From Acanthochlamys bracteata (taxonomy: Eukaryota; Streptophyta; Magnoliopsida; Pandanales; Velloziaceae), in assembly GCA_019914995.1 (NCBI GenBank), contig CM034136.1:3921270-3985269 (forward strand): a DNA stretch of 64,000 nucleotides, in the 5' to 3' direction. Under the pieces are notes generated by a model. The model had not been told where the DNA came from and did not search any database. It saw only the letters and a program-made list of their open reading frames with translations. Position 1 is the stretch's first letter, and each line of letters begins with the position of its first letter. Of the stretch, positions 1-12,925 are shown in pieces. The translations under genes were made by a program, and so were the position numbers.

Positions 1-877
1 TTCAAACTTACCTCCTAATCCTCCGATAGAGGAGCCATCCCAAGACCATATCAAAGCCCTCTCACAACCTGCTAATGGTGCGGGAAGCAGTCTCAGACTC
101 TGCCCTTTCATTGAAACGACTGACAAGGGTCCACTACCCAGACTTGTGTACAGTGTCAGCTTCATCCAAGGTGTCATAGAGGAATAGGAAGGTGGACCGA
201 AATGGACTGGGCCTACAGGCCCAGGTAAACAGATGAAGAAGGAAGTGGAACCATGGAAAAGATTATATCATAGTCCTTAAGAAGTAGCCTATCTAGTGTA
301 CTGGGCAGAAGGGCAGCCAAGCTTTCACATTGAAGAATATCAATTCGATATTTCCTTTTTACCTTATCACTTGTCCTTTAGTATTATTAACATCTGATGA
401 CAATAGATTAGGACCGCTAGATACACCAGTGGTTCTTCTATCCAGATTGATGTCAGAAGGAGTATCTGCTGAAGAGACTTGCTCGGAACTTGCAGCATGT
501 AACTTATCATAAAACTGGCCAGGTTTCTCATACTGATTATGAGCAATGGGATAATCATTTGGAGCTGTCTTTGCTTCAACTGCGTCTGAAGGACTGGATG
601 CTTCAACAATATTCATGTCAGCTACATGTGCAGTAACCACATCAAAAGAAGAATTCAGCATTTCACCATTGGTCATCCCAACTGATCCATTGGTTGCTGT
701 ACCACCTGACTGTATACACTCTCGAATACACCTAAGACTAAAAGCGTGGTTAGCAAATTCCTGCAATTCGCCTTCAAACGTTTCCCTTCTAATGTACTCA
801 GATCTTTACAAAGCTCAGCGATGCACGAGTCCCCTACCTTCCAGCTTCACAGAGTGCTACTGCATGAGATTTTAATA
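1..877 (-). pseudogene. FAM91-like gene fragment, frame-disrupted
   Basis: Read on the minus strand, this stretch gives successive blocks that match my memory of plant FAM91 proteins, a conserved family (animal FAM91A1 is a Golgi/trafficking adaptor). The blocks are LKSHAVALCEAG, then AELCKDLSTLEG, then GELQEFANHAFSLRC, then KYRIDILQCESLAALLPSTL, then HFGPPSYSSMTPWMKL and LLPAPLAGCERALIWSWDG. They are in the right order and contiguous, but the frame changes about four times, near 834-846, 773-789, 354-367 and 221-233; the third change runs straight into TAA at 359-361. A splice acceptor (TCAG) fits at 878-881, so an upstream intron is kept and this is not a processed copy. The gene runs off the left edge of the window. 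Four shifts within 0.9 kb, beside a clean 2.9 kb LON1 coding sequence, argue for a real pseudogene rather than sequencing error. The family call is from memory. Confidence 0.72.
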
Positions 878-2667
878 CTGAGAAAACATTGCAAGCAATG
901 AGCGATGCTTAAGGAGATGGCAGACATACCACCAATTTAGGAAGCAATGACGCCAACCGCTTCAATTGACATAATACACATCTCACAAGACCTAACAGTG
1001 CTCCTAAACTCTAGATGAACTTTATAATATGATATAGAAAAACAGTCGTCAAGGATTTTAACATAAAATTAACACTTGATTTTGTCAATACCTCCCTTAC
1101 ATCTTTCTCGCTTTTCCAGACCTCTATTTAAACAAGACTTCTAGATTGTTAAAATATAATAACATTGTGAATACAAAACACATGAGATCTACTCTGAAGC
1201 AGATGCACATTAACACAACTATCTACGCTCACACAGGCTGCCTTCAGCATAAAGAGTTCAATCTTGTTAAACTTTCCTGCATAAACCATCACCAATCACC
1301 CACGCTCATCAGCACTAATATATAATCAGGCCATTTCAAAATCTTGCCTGTTCTATCTAGACTCAATAATCTCCATAGAAACCACTTCCAAATAATCTCT
1401 ATTGCTCTTTCTTAGATATGAGACATGCTTTTCAAGGATATTAATAATATCAACTTCATCAGTAATCTGCTGCTACTGTGCATTACCAAGTACTCCAACC
1501 TCAGTTTGCCAAATAAACACGCATATTAAAACCGTTAGACTGTCGCCGGAGCTCGGTGCATCTCAAACTCGTTATTTCTCCAATTCCTCTTCACAGAAAA
1601 ATCTAGATAAAAAACGACAATAACAAAAATATTGGATCAAAGATTCAGAAATAGGAAACAAATCCAACCACCTTACTATGTTTAAGGAAGAGAAGTAGTA
1701 GTTAAAGTGCAGAAATCTGGCAGTGAGAGATCTGGGAGTGACGGAAGAAGAATAACAGAAATGGTAATGGAGACTAGGAAAAGAGAAGATGAAAGAAGAA
1801 GACAGGTTGGTCCTTGCCGGATAATTTTCAACAAATTTTTTATAAATTTTTTTGATAATAAATCTCAATCGAGCCTAATGATCATAGAACGTTATTACTA
1901 ATGAATACTTTAATTAATATGATTATGTTTACTTGCGTGGTAGCCTGATAATAATTATGCAATAATTAATAAAGTTGATGGGGCCCATCTTAAGTTAGCC
2001 CAATTAGACACAAAAATTGAAACTATAATTTACCACGCGAAATATTGGACGGAACTTCGTTGTTGAAAGATGAATGGTAGTCCTTCGATTACTAGGAAGT
2101 TGTTCTCCACTTCCTCGGATCACAACTAAAATTTGAGATCAACAACAACGAGAAAATTTTGTGTTTCAGAAAAATTCTCAAGCGCAAGCCTTCTGATCTG
2201 AACCACCCCATAGTATTACAGTGTAAATCCCAAGCCATCCACACCTAAATAGTTTTCTCCTGCATTACGTATACACCTGGGAAGAAAACTAAAAAGTTCA
2301 CACTAGGGAGCATCAGAACGCAAAAAAAGGGCTTATTTATTAGTTCCAGAAGAAAATGGTCCCAGTACATGATTTTGAGAGATACAGAAAAACAATACTA
2401 TTAACACAAATCTTCTGGAGGTCTTCTCTATCAGGTAAAACAAGAAGGCCTGCAGTATAAAGGAGGCAACGACGTTATGATTTTACACGACTTCCTTAGA
2501 TAGTACATTGAGGAAAGATAGACTCATATAAGGTATACCGATCATGGAAACCTTAAGGAAGCTCACAGAATGACGTCTGTGAAAAGTAAATTTGTTAGGT
2601 CATCTTGACGACAATATTAGTCGTTGTCCAAAAAAGAGTACATGACTTGGTTGTTTTGCGGCGCAGC
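878..2667. other. Intergenic, no gene recognised
   Basis: This is AT-rich sequence between the FAM91-like remnant and the 3' end of LON1. The part next to 878 looks like a retained intron of the remnant, but I could not place its next upstream exon. The last ~150 bases (about 2510-2667) probably hold the LON1 3' UTR, on the minus strand. A purine-rich stretch at 1700-1810 gives short open frames on both strands without family resemblance. Nothing else is supported. Confidence 0.5.
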
Positions 2668-5600
2668 TCATTGTGCAGGTCTATCTTCTTCGCCAAATGC
2701 CAGGTCAAATATTTGGTTATAGTCATCCACGAAATGCACTTGGAGGCCTTCCTTCACATTTGCAGCGAGTTCATCAAAGTCTCTTCGATTTGCTGAAGGG
2801 AATACAATGGTCTTAACCTCGCTCCTTCTAGCCGCAATGGTCTTCTCTTTGACCTAGAAAGCACAAAGACTGGTGAAATCAAAACCGAACATAACGACTG
2901 AAAGGAGATGATATCAACAGACAAGAATTGGAGGCTATATCCCTAAAACCATTCTACTTGCAACCAAATAATTAATTATATATCAACAAGGAAAGTTATC
3001 AGAAACTTTTTCTTCTTTGAGAAGAAACGGCATTTGCCATTGTCATGCAAGTTATTGGATGCTAGTAGAACCAAAAAAAGAAGTCAAAGCATTCAAGGAA
3101 AGATACTTTAGGGACCCTATTATTACTGGTGGAACACAAAAGAAACAAACAAATAAATCAGGAAATGAAAAGGCTGAGTGATATACGAAGTTTTATAAGG
3201 AGAACATACCCCTCCGATCGGTAAAATGCGTCCTGTCAGAGTTACCTCACCAGTCATTGCAAGATCCTTCTTAACAGGCTTATTCATAGCCAGGGATAAC
3301 AATGATGTAACCATGGTGCAGCCAGCACTTGGTCCATCTTTTGGGGTAGCACCGGCTGGTACATGCAAATGAAGCTTAGAGTTTGCGAAAAACAGATCCT
3401 TGGGGTCTTTCTCGAGTAATACTGCTCTGGCAACTGTATGAGCTATCTGGGCACTCTCCTTCATAACATCACCAAGCTGACCTGTGACACTAAGCGCTCC
3501 TTTCCCATCTCCTTGCTCCACCTGGGTAGTCTCTATATAAAGAGTAGAGCCACCCATGGCTGTCCAAGCTAACCCCATAACAACTCCAATTGGGGTTTGA
3601 TCATATATCCGTTCAGCATGAAAAACTGGTTTCCCCACATAATCAACTAGATTAGATACATCTATGACAACCTTTTCAACTGACTTAGTGTTTTGGGCTT
3701 CATCAATTGTATCCACCCCTTCATTAACCTGGGAAAAGAGAAAACACAGAAAAATTGTTGAAAATTCAAAATCAAAGAGACTACTATCAAATAATGGAGT
3801 ACATAGATTACTATATCAACGAAGAATTTTACAAGATACTGAAATCATTGAGTGAAACAGCAAGACTATCACAACAGACACTATAAACCAATCTGGAATT
3901 TGTTAGTAAGATTGACTGAAACCTTCGGTCACAAGTCTCTACAACCATTTAATAATAGAAATCCAACTAGAATATGTAAGGAAACCCTTCAATAACTCGC
4001 CATTAAGTAGTTACTGAACTGGACATTGAGTACACACTGAGATGTGAAATCATTGTGTAAAACTTCAATGCTTTTGTTATATTAGGTTATTTACTCCAGC
4101 TTAATAAAAGCTTCTTCATTATTTTGCCCCAAACTTCAATGGTGATTAACTTGCAGAATGCTTTGTGTAAGACTTTGTGTGTGCCTTACCCTACTTGATT
4201 CAGTAGTATGACAGGCTAACTAGTAGACTGCCACAGCCAACATTTCTTCAGTGGCACAAATGAATGAGGCCTTACGCAATGTACATATACATCTATATGA
4301 AATTGATGAAAAGCTGGGGAAAGGCAGAAAACAAAAATCAACTGAGATCAAGTTAGGAATAAAAAATGGATAAGTAGCACACCTCTGTTTCAGTAGACTT
4401 CTCTGTAAACTTGTGGCCTGAAATTAAATTTTGATGAATTGGTTCAGACTACAAAAGATTCTCAGCACTAATTTGACTTAATTCTATGGTCAGCATCTTA
4501 TTTGACTGTTCACCTGACTCAGCATTCTTGCTCTCACCCTCAGTTGCAACTGTTTCAGTAGAATCTTCACAAATGACACCATCTTGCACTGTTGCCTCAT
4601 CATTGCCACCACCTAAATCTTCTTTAGAGCCTTTGAAATCTTGACGGAAGCTTGAATCTGAAGACTCCTCATTCGATACTCCTTTACGCACAAGTTGCAA
4701 AGCTATCTGAGAATAAAAACAAAACAAAAACTACAAATAAATAAATTTATGAATAATTTTCAAGAAAAACCTACCATATAAAAATGTTGAGAGAATGCAA
4801 GAAATGAATAGGTGATACAAATGCTCAGGACTGTAAAAATATCTTACATTAGGATTATCACGCCAATAGTTATGTAACTTTGTAGTTGCAGAAAGACAAC
4901 TGCAAATAGCTATCTGCTGATAACATTTCTATTTTCTAGTTAAAGAGGAGGTTGCTAAAATCAAACTGGTTAACCAGTCTAGATTTCTCCAGAACAAAAA
5001 AATAAAAAATAAAAAGAGAATTATTGAGACAATTCTGCATGACTTCAGAAAAGATTTAGGACACAGATATATTGGCAAAGACTAATGTATTGCCAATATC
5101 TTCACATCAAAGTTAATCTATCTCAGAAGTTATCAGCAATTCAAAAAAACAAACCTTCCGATATATTTTCTCAATTTGCTTTTGAAGATTCCTGACACCG
5201 GCTTCACGACAGTAATTTTCAATAAGAGCAAGCAGAGCTGCATCTGTGACCTCTACCTGTAGACAGTAAACGCTAGTGTTGTCTGCTTCCGATCTTAAAA
5301 ATTATAATAAATTAATAAAATTAAAAAAAAAAGAGAAAAGAAAAGATAGATTAAACAAATATGTATGAAGAACATAGAAATCTCCCGCAACATGCTAAGG
5401 TACGATTACAGTACTTGATCAGGCTTTACGCCACAAGCTTCACGTGTTGCCTTCTCTAGATAATCTCTTGCTATATGCATCTTTTCATCAGTAATATAAC
5501 CAGCAAGAGTAATTATCTCCATTCTGTCCAGAAGTGGATTTGGTATCATCTCTGTTACATTTGCTGTGCATACAAAAAGGACCTACATTCATAATAATAA

Positions 5601-8600
5601 ATCAGAAGATGTTTGCTCAGGAACAAAAGATAATAAGTGGAGTCTGAAATATTTGGCTACAAACAGCATCCGACTAAGAAAGCATAAGAGATCTTTTAAA
5701 AGGAGATACAAACTGCTTTACCTTAAATATGTTGAGAGATATCTCTCCAATAAGTACATTTATTTATAAAAGGGTTTGGACAAGGAATGACAGACAACAC
5801 AGGCCAGATAGCTTATTACTTTGTCAAGAGTTCTACTTGTGTTTTAGGTTAATAAGGATATGCCAGCAAGACAGCCTTGCAGTTCTGCATTATTTAAGAT
5901 GATTAGCTGTTGGATGCTATTCAGGGCAGTATTATCCTAGGGTGTGCTTCTTTTCAAACAAAAATCAAAATAACTTCTTTCTTTATCAAATGTTCACAAA
6001 CTTAAGTTATTCGCCAGAAGAGGGTAATCCTTATAAACTGTTCTGATTCCTATTTCCTCAGGACAAAATAGTCATGGGCTACTTGATTTGACTCTGAATT
6101 TCTTGACATAGGAAGACCAAAAGAAAGTGACAACATAATAATGGGTGTATATAAACAGTGCTCTGTCCTTTTACGAACATGTAAAAGTTCTACCCTGATA
6201 TACTAACATAACATGCTTTTCCCAGAGATCATCTAGAAAATAGATACGTTATGACTTCAAAAGCTTAGGCACCATCCAGAAAACAAAAAATGTTATGACT
6301 TCACACTTTATTGGCATAATTAATTATCCAGAGAACATAAGTCATGTTGACATGTAAAGTTGGCATAGTTAGTTATCCAGAAAATACAAGTCACTTTGAC
6401 AAGTAAAGTTGGCATACCTTTGACACATCAATAGGAACATCAAGATAATGGTCTAGAAAATTTGCATTTTGCTCAGGATCAAGGAGCTCTAACAAAGCAC
6501 TAGCTGGATCACCAGCATGTCCTTTCCCAAGCTGCAGCAAAATAAAATAGAATGAATCAAGTATTCTTTCAATTATAGTTACAGCTAAGGAAATTATTGA
6601 AAATACCTTGTCAATCTCATCGATAAGAACTAATGGGTTGGCAGTTCCAACATTTTTTAAACACTGAACCATTTTTCCTGGCATAGCACCAACATATGTA
6701 CGCCGATGACCCTACACATATAACGCCACATCAGTCAATTCTAAGTTACACATTTTATATAGTTTCTAATATACAGCCAACTCATCATAAATAGAAGGTG
6801 TTGCACCTTGATCTCAGCAACATCAGCCAAGCCTCCAACTGAAAACCTATAGAACTTCCTATTTAGAGCACGTGCAATAGAACGGCCAATGCTTGTTTTC
6901 CCAACTCCAGGTGGTCCAGACAAACATATGATTTTTCCTGCAAATAATGCACAATTGAACTAGTAGCGTAATGTAGTGTAACCTCAAAGGTACTAACAGA
7001 ATGAAAGAGGCTATATCCATATATCCAAGACACTTATCGGAAACATAAACACTTTGTTTCAAAAAGTGGGGGAATAATTTACCAACATAATGCGATTGTG
7101 TAAATTCATACGCACTTACTACAACTAACAAAATAATGCAAGGGACTGCTTTGACAATCGTTACAGAGCATATAGAGTTCAGTGAAAGGTAAATAAAAAG
7201 CATTTCTCTTTTTGGTATATAGACTTTATAAAGTAGAAACCAAATCAAAACCAGAAAAACAGCACAAGCATCATTAGCAGAACATACAAACTTTCAGCTA
7301 CAGAGTAGTAATTTACAATTTCATACCATGTTATCTATCATTACAAGTGTGCTAATACTTCAAAATGTCTGGCATTTATGTGAAGTTGGTTATACATGAA
7401 CAGATTGATTGCGTATGCATGGGGCACAAGCATAAGTATGGAAAATAAAGCAGATGTTACAAACCTTGTGAGGTCCCTCTTAGTCTTCCAACTGCTATGA
7501 ATTCCAGTATCCTCTCTTTAACATCAGATAAACCATAATGGTCCTCATCCAAGATTTGTTGAGCACGAAGAACATCAAAATTTTCATTGCTGCAGAATGC
7601 CAAACAATAGCTGCTTAAAGAAGTCTAACAATCTCATGAATGCATACCTACATGAGAAGCTCAAAGAAATTTCCTAAAAACCAGGATGTATATACTCACT
7701 AATACAACTAGAAATTACGGATGTAATACCTGTAATTTCCCCAAGGCAAAGCAGTGAGCCAGTCCAGATAATTACGAGTTACATTAAACTCGCTGGAACT
7801 CGCTTCCAACAACTGTAACTTTGTTAGTTCTTCTTCTATAACTTGCAAAACATGAGGAGGGCATCTCTCCCTATTTGGCTCAAGCCTTTCCCTAAACTTA
7901 TCTGCAAAATTGAAGAAAAATGATAGGCCAAAGCATGTCTAGCCAAGGGCATAAATAAAATGCTGCTTAGCAATTGTGTTCTGGAACTACCAGATAATGC
8001 AGTCTTGTCATCTGTCTCCATGCCAAGCTCCTGAATGAAACACAAAGAAAATCAAACTCCTCGATCTTTAAAAACTAACACCATGTATGACAACCGTATT
8101 TTGACAACTCATAATATATTAGTATCATTTTGGATGGAAAATATCTAGCCATATTGACTCTTTAAGGAGCCACTATGTACCTAGCAACGATCAATTGCAA
8201 AAATGCTACAGGACATTCTGCAAGTAAATGATCCCCTCATGCTTTGAAGATCACTATTTTTTAAGAACATGGGTAATGACACATAAGCGCTTTTATACTA
8301 CATTCCTACAACAGGAAGAACAGTATTGAATTATATTCACATAAATGCCAACTAGAAGCTCATACCTCAGTGAAATAAGACAAAACAACTGGTACACCCC
8401 AGTAAAACTAGGAACAACAGAAAATCAGAAACGAACAAAGAGACCAACAAATTCACCTTTTTAATAGCTTTGAGCTGCTCATTTAATAAGAAACGTCTCT
8501 GCTCTCCACTTATTTTCTCTTCTATTGCCTTCGCAATTGACTCCTACAATAAATTCAGTTAACTTTGGATGATTCTTGAGCAATAAATATAAAGCAACTT

Positions 8601-11600
8601 GCACAAAGTGGAAATGCACTAGAAGTCACCTGTATCTTAGTTATCTCCATCTCTTTCTTAACTAATTCCAGTGTCAATTTCAAACGTGTGTGCACCTGGT
8701 AATCAAAAGCACAACATGGTAACTGAAGCACTGAATCCACATAAGGAGAATGATTAATGAGTTATAGTATAAGAAGAAAACTGAACTACAATGCTAAAGT
8801 TTTTCAATCGATTTCTAATAAAGTGTGCTTATAGTTATAGGTGCATCTGCTGAAACTGAAAGATATTGTAATTTTGGCATTCTCGGTGTAATTATTAGAG
8901 CAACCAAAGGAGAGCCACATCTCTGTCTAATTTCTCTAGCCTTTAATGGTTGAATGCATAAGTATAACATCAAAATAAATAAGACAGTATATAAGGTTCT
9001 TTTAGGCTATCCATGATACCATGCAAAGATCTCCTGTGTTTCATGATAGAAAATGTAGACAGTATAAGCTGAGGCTACATCATATAAAAATCCTAACCCT
9101 CATTGGAACTTACATCAAGTTCTTCAAGTACTCGCTGGCAAAGTAACTTGTTCGCCCCAGATATTGCAGCCCCGAAATCTGCTAATCTTGGATAGTTAAA
9201 ATCACCAATATGCTGAAATTTATAAGAGAAAATTATATCAAGCAGAGATACAACTACGAGAAAAATAACACAAGTTGCCAAAAGGAGATAAAAGTGGCTA
9301 TGATTTGGTAAATTGGAAAATACATCTATATAATAAAAGTTGAAAGAATGTAGCAAACAGATAGTGAAATGAAGAAAGTAGGAACAGTCTGGCCTATACA
9401 GAAAGTAGGATTTCAAGAAGAGTATCACATCAGCAACAGAATTACCTGAGTGTATGTTTGAACATGGTCTCGCCATAGTGAGCTCGTCTTCAGCACATCC
9501 CTCAACGTAGATATAACTTCAAATGCTGTTGCTTTTATGACATCATCATCTTTATTATATGGTTTATCCTGTTTGGTGAAACGCTTTATTAAGAAAATTT
9601 CACGAATTCAGGCAATATAGAGACAGACAATGTTGGTGACACCTAAAAACATAGCTACTAAAGACATGACTACAAACATGAATTCTAGCAAGCAAATAGA
9701 TTATCAAAACAACATGCCAAAGTGTGTCCTCTACATGGAAAGATAATGTCACCTGGTGCATAAATGCAAGAATCACCAACAAAGTATTGTTTAATGATGA
9801 ATCAAAGCTTCCACATAACATAAAGTCCTAAACTCATACAAGGAATTCACTGACAAAAACAAATTGGTTAGTCTATGACTATCACATCAAGAAATTTCGC
9901 CTAAAAGGTTAGACGATGACTATATAAACCAAAATCAACATCTTGCCAGAAGTTCCAGAATATGTCAAAATACAGTACTCTGATATGTGTCGTATACACA
10001 GACTGAAGGAAGACATTTAGCAACATAATAACAACATTGCACTTATGTGATAAGAGTAATAAACAAAAGTTCGAATTTATTGCTAGAAATTTAAATGAAG
10101 TATCAAGAGGACATGACTGCCACAACATACAGCTTTACAGCTTATCCAAAGTGTCCAGGATAGGAGAAGAAGGGGAAAATGGGTTACCTTTAAGTGATCA
10201 ACTTTAACAGTGAGCGGATCCTCATCGACCTAAAGAATTCAGAATACCAAGTCCATATAGATCATACATTTTTTATAGGAGAGAATTATTTCTTGAATTC
10301 AAATAAAGGCTCACCATCTCAGTTATTCGTAGACGTCGATGACCAATAAGTACAACTTGGTCTCCCTGGATACTGGTAATCTACATTAAAAATTAGCAAT
10401 AGATGGATTTTAGCTCATAGCTCCTATTTGATAGCAATTTAAAGAACTTAAATCATATACCTGTGCCAAGGTGCCGACTTCATGAAGACGTTTGAATAGC
10501 TCTTTCCCTTTCAGTTCATACACATTTTTTTCAGATTCTGAACCAGAAACAATACTAGGATCAGTCCCAGGCTCATCCTTAAGAAGAAAAGCACCAGCAT
10601 ACTGAACTGATCGTCTACGATTCTCCACTAAGGCGGCTAACAATTTGGGATCCTGCACAGAACTGAAATGTCCTTAGGCAGGATCATGAAAACCACTTTC
10701 TTGGAATGAGATAATAGTTGAATTATGGTATTTACTCCACAAGGGACTCTACTTTCTATAATATAGACCCATCTGCAACTCTGGAGAAGACTCTTTGAAA
10801 ACCAAAAAGGAAAAACAAAATGAAAGAAATAGAAAGTTAAATAGTTCTTCTAAGTTCAAGGTTAGGGACTTTATCAAAATAATGAATTACATTTGCTTTT
10901 CCAGGAAACAGAAAATCTCCGAAACCTATCAATTTGTACAAACAGATTCTTTCAGGCAATCATTGCAATAATTTGCTGGTACAAGTTCATAAAACTACTC
11001 TACGAATAAGACTATTAATCAACTTTGAATGCAAAGACGAGTTTAGTACTTGATACAAAAAGACAAATAACAAAATAAAATGCTTGGGTGAGTGGAACCT
11101 TATGAGAGAAGTCGTTATTGATTCCTACCATTCTAATTAAACAAAGTCTGCACTTAGCTGCAGGAAGAATCACTACGAGCAGTACAGATATACTACTCAT
11201 ACTAGCTACTAAACAAGTTTCATCCACTAGTGAGGTTTATGAACACTGGATATTACTTGAATGAGATGTCACATTTCCCCGCACGTAATAGAATAGAGAG
11301 ATAGATTGAGACAGAGGTTGAAACTACTCAAGTCCTACTTCGAGCCATATGAAACTACCTTCTCCGAGCTTTTCTTCTGCACTCAGGAAGCAAATTGTGG
11401 AAGTATCACCAATTTGGTGGGATTTCTATAATGCTACAAATTTTTGTTACGAGTCTGAATTGCATTTACTATACTCAAACACTTCTATGAGAAAATCTAC
11501 AACAGTTATTGTCATCATACCTTGACATAAATAGGCATGTAAAAGCCAGGGAACAATGGCCTATGCGGCAACGGCAAAGCTATAACCTGGTGAAGAAACA

Positions 11601-12925
11601 AAGAAACACTTAGCAATGACAGACCAAAGAGAGCAAAAGAGAAGAACACGTAAGATATTTATATACGCCTTACCTATATTAACATTAACAACAATGACTA
11701 TAAAATTACTATTATATACAATTAAGCTAAGAAACAAAATCTTTAATTGTATCCATAAGGAAAATGAACATATTCACTCCACACATCAAACTTAGAATTC
11801 ATCGAGAAAATCATGCTAAATTGAAATATTTATCAATGTCATGCTTTTTAAAGTTTATTAAGGAAAACAACAAAGAAAGCTGATCAGAACGTAAATACTG
11901 AGCCTCTAAGCGCCTAGTTGCCCACCACTTTGGCCATGCAAAGCCATTTTAACAAAACAGGATCCTGCCAACAATGTGCACCTCGTCTCATATGCTTATT
12001 TCCAAATACTCAAACAGTAGTCATCCTTTCTTTCAGGCCTCAATTCCCAAAACCATGTTTGTTATACAATTGAAGCACAATATCACGTCTAAATTACCAA
12101 GTTCTAGCTGTGTGGGGGTTATAATTGTTTTATCATTATTAAACATAGAACATTTTAGAAGCTCTTTTATAGCAACATCAAACATGCACTTTAAAGTCAT
12201 GAATATCTCATGTAATACGGGTGGCTTAATTTCAGAGTACAACATCCTCATAAAGCAACCTTCCAAAGCTCACATACCCCTAGGTGAACTAAATACATAC
12301 TATCTCATGGTTCAAAATTGAATGTGACATTAAAACCATTGATTCACCAAAGTACTTGTGTCAGTATTTTTTTACGGATGGCCGTTACCTAACCAAAGTT
12401 GAGTTGAACTTGAGTAGCACTTAAGGAGCACACAAGCAAACTAATAACGTTAACTTAAGCATAAAAATGCATGCTCCTACAAACATGCTACATAACAAAT
12501 ACCCCTCTTTTAATTCATATTGCTGAACAAACTCGAACTCAAACTGATTGACGGAAACAATAATATCACTACTGAAGCAAAATTTAAACAGCAACACTCC
12601 CCAAATTTGAAAACCAAAGACCCAATCATTTAAAACAACATACCGTGAGATAATCTTCTGGCCGGGGGTTGGTAGGAACGATAGCCTTGTTCTCCGCAGC
12701 CTCTTCTTCTTCAGCCGCCGATGACGCAGCAGCGCCGTCGCCACCGTCCTCGCCTTCTTCGGCCGCCTTCGCGACTACTGGTTCAGTTTCAGGTTCGGAA
12801 CAGAATAAAGCCCGGACCGAACCGGGCCGACGAAACAGAGACGTCCTCTCGTTCCCCGCATTGGATAAACTCGAATGGAAACGTGCCGGAAGTGAACGGA
12901 AACGGGAAGCGAGGACCCGCAACAT
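2668..12925 (-). CDS. LON1: Mitochondrial ATP-dependent Lon protease (LON1 type), 21 exons
   Basis: Lon is an AAA+ serine-lysine protease that degrades misfolded and regulatory proteins in the mitochondrial matrix. Exons: 12925-12644, 11586-11521, 10652-10461, 10380-10315, 10229-10188, 9568-9446, 9212-9114, 8695-8630, 8543-8457, 8030-7991, 7901-7730, 7589-7465, 6937-6807, 6711-6607, 6531-6418, 5582-5415, 5256-5155, 4706-4514, 4417-4383, 3728-3210, 2853-2668. All join in phase with GT-AG introns and give 970 residues, a normal plant LON1 length. The Arg/Ser-rich start [19 protein letters not shown] looks like a mitochondrial presequence. An acidic linker follows, then the N-terminal substrate domain ([16 protein letters not shown], from ~96). 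Walker A GPPGVGKT lies at ~461-468 and Walker B LVLIDEID at ~524-531. The catalytic Ser in KDGPSAG is residue 870, and the catalytic Lys in GGVKEK is residue 913, giving the same 43-residue spacing as E. coli Lon. No peroxisomal SKL tail is present (end EEDRPAQ), which excludes LON2. The gene looks fully functional. Confidence 0.95.

Noticed and set aside
359-766. A 135-residue minus-strand open frame as a complete small gene
   Set aside because: It begins without ATG and is only one frame segment of the FAM91-like pseudogene; matching sequence continues on both sides in other frames.
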